Shown here: one piece after another, positions 5,768 through 9,407 of the stretch
Layout of the letters: the number at the start of each line of letters is the position of its first letter
How positions within the stretch are numbered: position 1 is the first letter of the stretch
DNA from: Actinomycetota bacterium
GTDB taxonomy: Bacteria; Desulfobacterota; Deferrimicrobia; Deferrimicrobiales; Deferrimicrobiaceae
NCBI GenBank assembly: GCA_016844415.1
Contig: JAENIX010000019.1
Location: forward strand, 1 to 9,407
Reading direction: 5' to 3'
Length of the DNA stretch: 9,407 nucleotides
Program-made: the position numbers and the translations under genes
Notes under the pieces: generated by a model
Databases searched by the model: none
What the model was told of the DNA's origin: nothing
What the model saw: the letters and a program-made list of their open reading frames with translations, nothing else

Positions 5768-6643
5768 ATGAAGAACCAAATCAAAACCATCGTGTTGCTC
5801 GGCATCCTATCGGCCATTCTCGTTTGGATCGGTGGCTTCCTCGGGACAAACTACATGTACCTGTTCACGGCGATTGCGCTCCTGATGAATCTCGGTGCGT
5901 ATTTCTACTCGGACCGGATCGTTCTTGCAGTGCAAGGCGCCAAGGAGATTACCCCGCAACAGGCGCCGGATCTTCACCGAATGGTCGGCGAGCTCGCTCT
6001 GCAGGCACAGATCCCCAAGCCCCGGATCTTCGTGACGGATGATCCACATGCCAACGCGTTCGCCACCGGCAGGAACCCGAAGCACGGCGTCGTTGCCGTG
6101 ACGACGGGCATTTTGGACGTGCTCAACGAGAGGGAGCTGCGGGGCGTTCTCGCCCATGAAATCGCCCACATCAAGAATCGTGATATTCTCCTTTCCACCA
6201 TAGCGGCCGCCATCGCCACAGCGGTAACCTATATGGCGCACGTTTTGAGTTATTCGGCCCTCTTCGGCGGAGGAGGCCAGGATGGCGGGAGGGGAGCGGG
6301 GGGAGGCGGAATCCTGTTTGCACTCGTCGCCCCGGTGGCAGCGGTTCTCGTTCAACTCGGCATATCGCGGTCCCGTGAGTACCATGCCGACGAAACCGGC
6401 GCGCGGATCTCGGGGGATCCCGATGCTCTTGCCACGGCGCTTGAGAGACTTGCCCGGAGTGCCGAACGCATCCCGTCGCATACCGAACCGGCAATGGCCA
6501 GCCTGTTCATCGTGAACCCCTTTGCCGGCACCGAGGGGCTTCAAAGTCTCTTCTCGACGCATCCACCGGTCCGGCTGCGCATCCGTCGCCTGCGCGAGCT
6601 CTCAAACAGTATCATGAGAGTTTCCACCAAGTCGGCAGCCTGA
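5768..6643 (+). CDS. htpX: HtpX membrane zinc metalloprotease (M48)
   Basis: 291 residues, the usual HtpX length. The ATG is preceded by AGGGAGGA with 8 bp spacing. Two hydrophobic helices open the protein (about 5-24 and 28-45), followed by the cytoplasmic protease domain with the zinc motif HEIAH (130-134) and the third ligand E204 in SREYHADETGA. Two more hydrophobic stretches (about 144-165 and 183-200) flank a glycine-rich loop (GGGGQDGGRGAGGGG). The C-terminal FSTHPPVRLRIRRL segment is typical of the family. HtpX cleaves misfolded inner-membrane proteins and in E. coli works alongside FtsH. Here it lies 23 bp upstream of an ftsH on the same strand, so the two proteases of membrane quality control are probably co-transcribed, possibly under the divergent LysR regulator. 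Confidence 0.95.
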   Translation: MKNQIKTIVLLGILSAILVWIGGFLGTNYMYLFTAIALLMNLGAYFYSDRIVLAVQGAKEITPQQAPDLHRMVGELALQAQIPKPRIFVTDDPHANAFATGRNPKHGVVAVTTGILDVLNERELRGVLAHEIAHIKNRDILLSTIAAAIATAVTYMAHVLSYSALFGGGGQDGGRGAGGGGILFALVAPVAAVLVQLGISRSREYHADETGARISGDPDALATALERLARSAERIPSHTEPAMASLFIVNPFAGTEGLQSLFSTHPPVRLRIRRLRELSNSIMRVSTKSAA

Positions 6644-6666
6644 GGCCGGAGGGAGGTTGTAGAACG

Positions 6667-8520
6667 ATGGATAAGACGCGCTTCAACATGATCTACATCT
6701 TCGTCGCCTTGCTGGGCGTCCTGCTCCTTCAGAACGTCCTGGTTCGGTATCAGGGCGTGGCGACCATCCCCTATAGCGATTTTCAAAAATTGCTGCGGGA
6801 AAATAAAGTCGCCGAAGTTGTCATCTCCGCAAACGAGATCCGTGGCCAACTGAAGGAGCCGCTGACAGGTGGCCAGCGGAAATTCGTGACCACGCGAGTC
6901 GAAACCGATCTGGCGGGCGACCTCGAAAAGTACGGCGTCAAGTACTCGGGACACGTCGAGAGCGAGTGGCTTTCCATGCTGCTCTCCTGGATCATCCCCG
7001 TCCTGATCTTTGTGGGCGTCTGGTTTTACCTTACGAAGCGGCTCGCCGGGCGCCTGGGGCAGGGCGGGGGGCTGATGTCCATCGGCAAGAGCAAGGCGAA
7101 GGTGTTCGTGGAGACCGACACCAAGGTTACGTTCCGGGATGTTGCCGGCGTGGACGAGGCCGAGGAGGAACTCCAGGAGGTCGTCAACTTCCTCAAGAAC
7201 CCGGCGAGCTACGGACGCCTCGGTGGACGAATGCCCAAAGGCGTGCTCCTTGTGGGACCGCCGGGGACGGGAAAGACGCTTCTGGCCCGTGCGGTTGCGG
7301 GAGAGGCGGGCGTGCCCTTCTTCTCCATCAGCGGGTCGGAGTTCGTCGAAATGTTCGTCGGCGTCGGGGCGGCCCGCGTGCGCGATCTCTTCGAACAGGC
7401 CCGCAAAAAGGCCCCGTGCATCATCTTCATCGACGAACTCGACGCGCTGGGCCGGGCCCGCATGGCGGGCCCGATGATGGGCGGACACGACGAAAAGGAG
7501 CAGACGCTCAACCAGTTGCTCGCGGAGGTGGACGGGTTCGACCCGACGAGCGGGGTCGTGCTGCTCGCCGCGACGAACCGCCCCGAGATCCTCGACCCGG
7601 CCCTTCTTCGGGCGGGGCGATTCGATCGCCAGGTCCTTGTGGACCGCCCCGACAAGCGGGGGCGGGCGGACATCCTGCGCGTGCACCTCGCCAAGGTCCG
7701 CCTCTCGCCGGAGGTCGAGCCGGAGGAGATCGCGGCGCTCACGCCCGGATTTACCGGGGCCGATCTCGCCAATCTCGTCAACGAAGCGACGCTCGTGGCG
7801 ACCCGCCGGGGGACCGAGTCCGTGGACATGTCGGATTTCACGGCGGCGATCGAGAGGATCGTCGCGGGGCTGGAGAGGAAGAATCGCTTGCTCAATCCTC
7901 GTGAGCGCCAGGTCGTCGCCAACCACGAGATGGGGCACGCCTTGGTTGCGGCGGTTCTTTCCGAGACGGACAAGGTGCACAAGGTCTCCATCATCCCGCG
8001 GGGGATCGGAGCGCTCGGATACACCATCCAGCGCCCCACGGATGATCGGTATCTCATGACCCGTGAGGAATTGGACAACAAGCTGGCGGTCCTGCTTGGA
8101 GGTCGGGCGGCGGAGCACTTGGTGTTCGATCACTTCTCGACCGGAGCGGCGGACGACCTCGCGAGGGCGACAAACATCGCCCGAAGCATGGCGACTCGCT
8201 ACGCCATGGTGCCGGAACTCGGCCACGTCGCTTACGAAACGGACTCGCCGGGATTCCTTGGGATCGGCGGTGGGGGACTGGCGGGGCGTTCCTACAGCGA
8301 GGAGACGGCGCGGGAGATCGACTGCGCGGTGCGGGACATTGTGGAAGCGGCCTTCCGTCGCTCTCGTAAAGTGCTTGAGGGAAACCGGGGTTTGCTCGAA
8401 GAAGGTTCGCAGCTCCTTCTTGCGAAAGAAACCTTGAATGAGGCCGAACTCGTGGATCTCTTCCGGAGAGCAGAAGGGCGGCCCATGAAACTGCAGGAGT
8501 CAATGAACCCAAACTCGTGA
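6667..8520 (+). CDS. ftsH: FtsH-family ATP-dependent membrane zinc metalloprotease
   Basis: 617 residues; the ATG follows GGGAGG (6651-6656) with 10 bp spacing. Layout: membrane helix about 8-27, a periplasmic domain of about 70 residues, a second helix about 100-119, then the AAA+ module. That module has Walker A GPPGTGKT (197-204), the pore loop FVGVGA, Walker [12 protein letters not shown] (252-262) and the second region of homology [19 protein letters not shown] with arginine fingers. The protease domain has HEMGH (420-424) and the third zinc ligand D497 in [12 protein letters not shown]. FtsH forms a hexamer in the inner membrane that extracts and degrades damaged membrane proteins and selected soluble ones. 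Two oddities: the zinc motif has Met where nearly all FtsH have Ala (HEAGH), and the gene is next to htpX rather than in the usual tilS/hpt-ftsH-folP setting. It may therefore be an accessory second copy. Confidence 0.95.
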   Translation: MDKTRFNMIYIFVALLGVLLLQNVLVRYQGVATIPYSDFQKLLRENKVAEVVISANEIRGQLKEPLTGGQRKFVTTRVETDLAGDLEKYGVKYSGHVESEWLSMLLSWIIPVLIFVGVWFYLTKRLAGRLGQGGGLMSIGKSKAKVFVETDTKVTFRDVAGVDEAEEELQEVVNFLKNPASYGRLGGRMPKGVLLVGPPGTGKTLLARAVAGEAGVPFFSISGSEFVEMFVGVGAARVRDLFEQARKKAPCIIFIDELDALGRARMAGPMMGGHDEKEQTLNQLLAEVDGFDPTSGVVLLAATNRPEILDPALLRAGRFDRQVLVDRPDKRGRADILRVHLAKVRLSPEVEPEEIAALTPGFTGADLANLVNEATLVATRRGTESVDMSDFTAAIERIVAGLERKNRLLNPRERQVVANHEMGHALVAAVLSETDKVHKVSIIPRGIGALGYTIQRPTDDRYLMTREELDNKLAVLLGGRAAEHLVFDHFSTGAADDLARATNIARSMATRYAMVPELGHVAYETDSPGFLGIGGGGLAGRSYSEETAREIDCAVRDIVEAAFRRSRKVLEGNRGLLEEGSQLLLAKETLNEAELVDLFRRAEGRPMKLQESMNPNS

Positions 8521-8574
8521 CTGTCGTTCGAGTGTGGCGCATGAGGCAGCACGTGAGACGAAAGGAGAAGGGCG

Positions 8575-8880
8575 ATGACGCAAAAGCCAAGCGAAAGGGA
8601 AGAGGAGTATTTCGTCCGGATGGAGTTCGAGCGCAGGAAACAAATCGAGATGGAAGGGCAGAAAAAGCTCGCCGTGGAGGAAAAAGAGCGTCTCAAGTCG
8701 CTCCATTTCATGAAATGCCCCAAGTGCGGGATGGAGCTGATCGAGATCGATTACCGAGGCGTCAAGGTGGACAAGTGCTCGGCTTGCGAAGGGGTGTGGC
8801 TCGACGCAGGCGAGCTCGATGCCGTGGCGGGACTGGAAAAATCCGTTCTGGATGGATTGTTCAACGTCTTCAAGCGCTGA
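8575..8880 (+). CDS. Small zinc-ribbon protein of the zf-TFIIB type
   Basis: 101 residues, ATG preceded by AAGGAG (8562-8567) with 7 bp spacing, 54 bp after ftsH. The first ~45 residues are highly charged and helical in character (EREEEYFVRMEFERRKQIEMEGQ), likely a coiled coil. Then comes a treble-clef/zinc-ribbon unit with C48-P-K-C51 and C68-S-A-C71 followed by EGVWLDAGEL, the hallmark of the bacterial zf-TFIIB domain (PF13453 type). A short amphipathic tail ends in FNVFKR. These proteins are widespread, often near membrane or proteostasis genes, and their role is not established; despite the name there is no reason to expect a transcription-factor role. The tight placement between ftsH and the TerC gene suggests a shared transcript and possibly an adaptor or metal-sensing role. 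Confidence 0.9.
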   Translation: MTQKPSEREEEYFVRMEFERRKQIEMEGQKKLAVEEKERLKSLHFMKCPKCGMELIEIDYRGVKVDKCSACEGVWLDAGELDAVAGLEKSVLDGLFNVFKR

Positions 8881-8886
8881 CTTGAA

Positions 8887-9407
8887 ATGATCTGGATCTG
8901 GGCCGCGTTCGTCGGATTCGTACTGCTGTTGCTGTTCCTGGACCTTGGCGTCTTTCATCGCCGCGCCCACGTCGTCAAGATGAAGGAAGCCCTCGGCTGG
9001 TCCGCCGTATGGATCCTGCTGGGGCTCTCCTTCACGGTGTTCATCTATTTCGGATACGAAAACCACTGGGTGGGGCTCGGCAGCTCGGTCGACGCGGTGG
9101 ACGGGATGGTCAACGACGGCCGATCGGCCGCCGTCAAATACCTCACCGGCTACATCGTCGAGAAGTCGCTGAGCGTCGACAACATTTTCGTGATCGCGAT
9201 GATCTTCGGTTTTTTCGCAGTGCCGCCGATTTACCAGCACCGGGTGCTGTTCTGGGGAATATTGGGCGCCCTGGTCATGAGAGGCGCGATGATCACGGTC
9301 GGCGCGAAACTTGTCTCCGACTACCACTGGGTCCTGTACGTCTTCGGCGTGTTCCTGATCATTACAGCAGTCAAGATGCTCCTGCTGAAGACCGATCACT
9401 CCGATCC
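8887..9407 (+). CDS. TerC-family integral membrane protein (3' end outside window)
   Basis: The ATG at 8887 starts 6 bp after the zinc-ribbon gene's stop, without a clear ribosome site of its own, so translational coupling is likely. 173 codons are visible. MIWIWAAFVGFVLLLLFLDLGVFHRRAH is the typical TerC/Alx opening, with D19 in the first membrane helix. It is followed by a second helix (about 38-56), then EKSLSVDNIFVIAMIFGFFAVP, where D98 belongs to the family's second conserved acidic motif, and RVLFWGILGALVMRG. Further helices follow up to the window edge; full-length members are about 300 residues. TerC/Alx proteins are polytopic inner-membrane proteins linked to manganese export, tellurite resistance and pH stress. 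I see no yybP-ykoY-like leader before it, nor room for one. Confidence 0.93.
   Translation, partial: MIWIWAAFVGFVLLLLFLDLGVFHRRAHVVKMKEALGWSAVWILLGLSFTVFIYFGYENHWVGLGSSVDAVDGMVNDGRSAAVKYLTGYIVEKSLSVDNIFVIAMIFGFFAVPPIYQHRVLFWGILGALVMRGAMITVGAKLVSDYHWVLYVFGVFLIITAVKMLLLKTDHSD

Noticed and set aside
6541..8226. Long minus-strand open frame (561 codons) opposite ftsH
   Set aside because: It shadows the FtsH coding sequence; its translation is charged, low-complexity text with no domain.
8881..8886. yybP-ykoY manganese riboswitch before the TerC gene
   Set aside because: Only 6 bp separate it from the upstream gene, so there is no leader that could hold one.
8500..9399. Minus-strand open frame of 299 codons opposite the zinc-ribbon and TerC genes
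   Set aside because: The plus strand here encodes clear zf-TFIIB and TerC proteins; the minus translation lacks family features.
1..9407. CRISPR array, tRNA, rRNA or tandem repeats
   Set aside because: I saw no regularly spaced repeats and no tRNA or rRNA signatures on reading either strand.

Overview
The window is GC-rich, densely coded bacterial chromosome-type DNA. Twin-arginine and outer-membrane copper-resistance proteins point to a Gram-negative bacterium. A probable UGA-encoded selenocysteine and an HtpX/FtsH/TerC gene set would suit a delta-proteobacterium-like (Desulfobacterota/Geobacter-type) organism, but that is a guess from gene content only.

Left flank (1-1069): the last 39 codons of an unidentified plus-strand gene, then in convergent orientation the C-terminal ~52 residues of what looks like undecaprenyl-diphosphatase (uppP). 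This is cut at about position 284 by a truncated IS91-family transposase that keeps its zinc-finger region and HUH motif. About 275 bases of non-coding or decayed DNA follow, holding only weak regulatory candidates.

Metal/sulfur operon (1070-4662, plus): copA (Tat-exported multicopper oxidase) overlaps copB (outer-membrane copper protein) by 4 bp. After 22 bp comes a pair of half-size YeeE/YedE membrane proteins that also overlap by 4 bp. The first of these has an in-frame TGA exactly at its conserved cysteine, with a SECIS-like hairpin immediately downstream and an intact reading frame to a stop that overlaps the next start. I read it as a selenocysteine-containing YeeE/YedE transporter subunit. 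This is the most interesting object in the window. Together the four genes would oxidise and sequester periplasmic copper and move a sulfur (or selenium) species across the inner membrane.

Middle (4663-5767): two hairpins separate the operon from a convergent nhaR-like LysR regulator on the minus strand. Its start is followed by a 119-bp AT-rich divergent intergenic region with a perfect 15-bp palindrome and a plausible forward promoter.

Right block (5768-9407, plus): htpX, a divergent ftsH (HEMGH rather than HEAGH), a small zf-TFIIB-type zinc-ribbon protein and the start of a TerC-family membrane protein that runs off the window. Their spacing suggests one membrane-proteostasis/envelope-stress operon, possibly controlled by the divergent LysR regulator.
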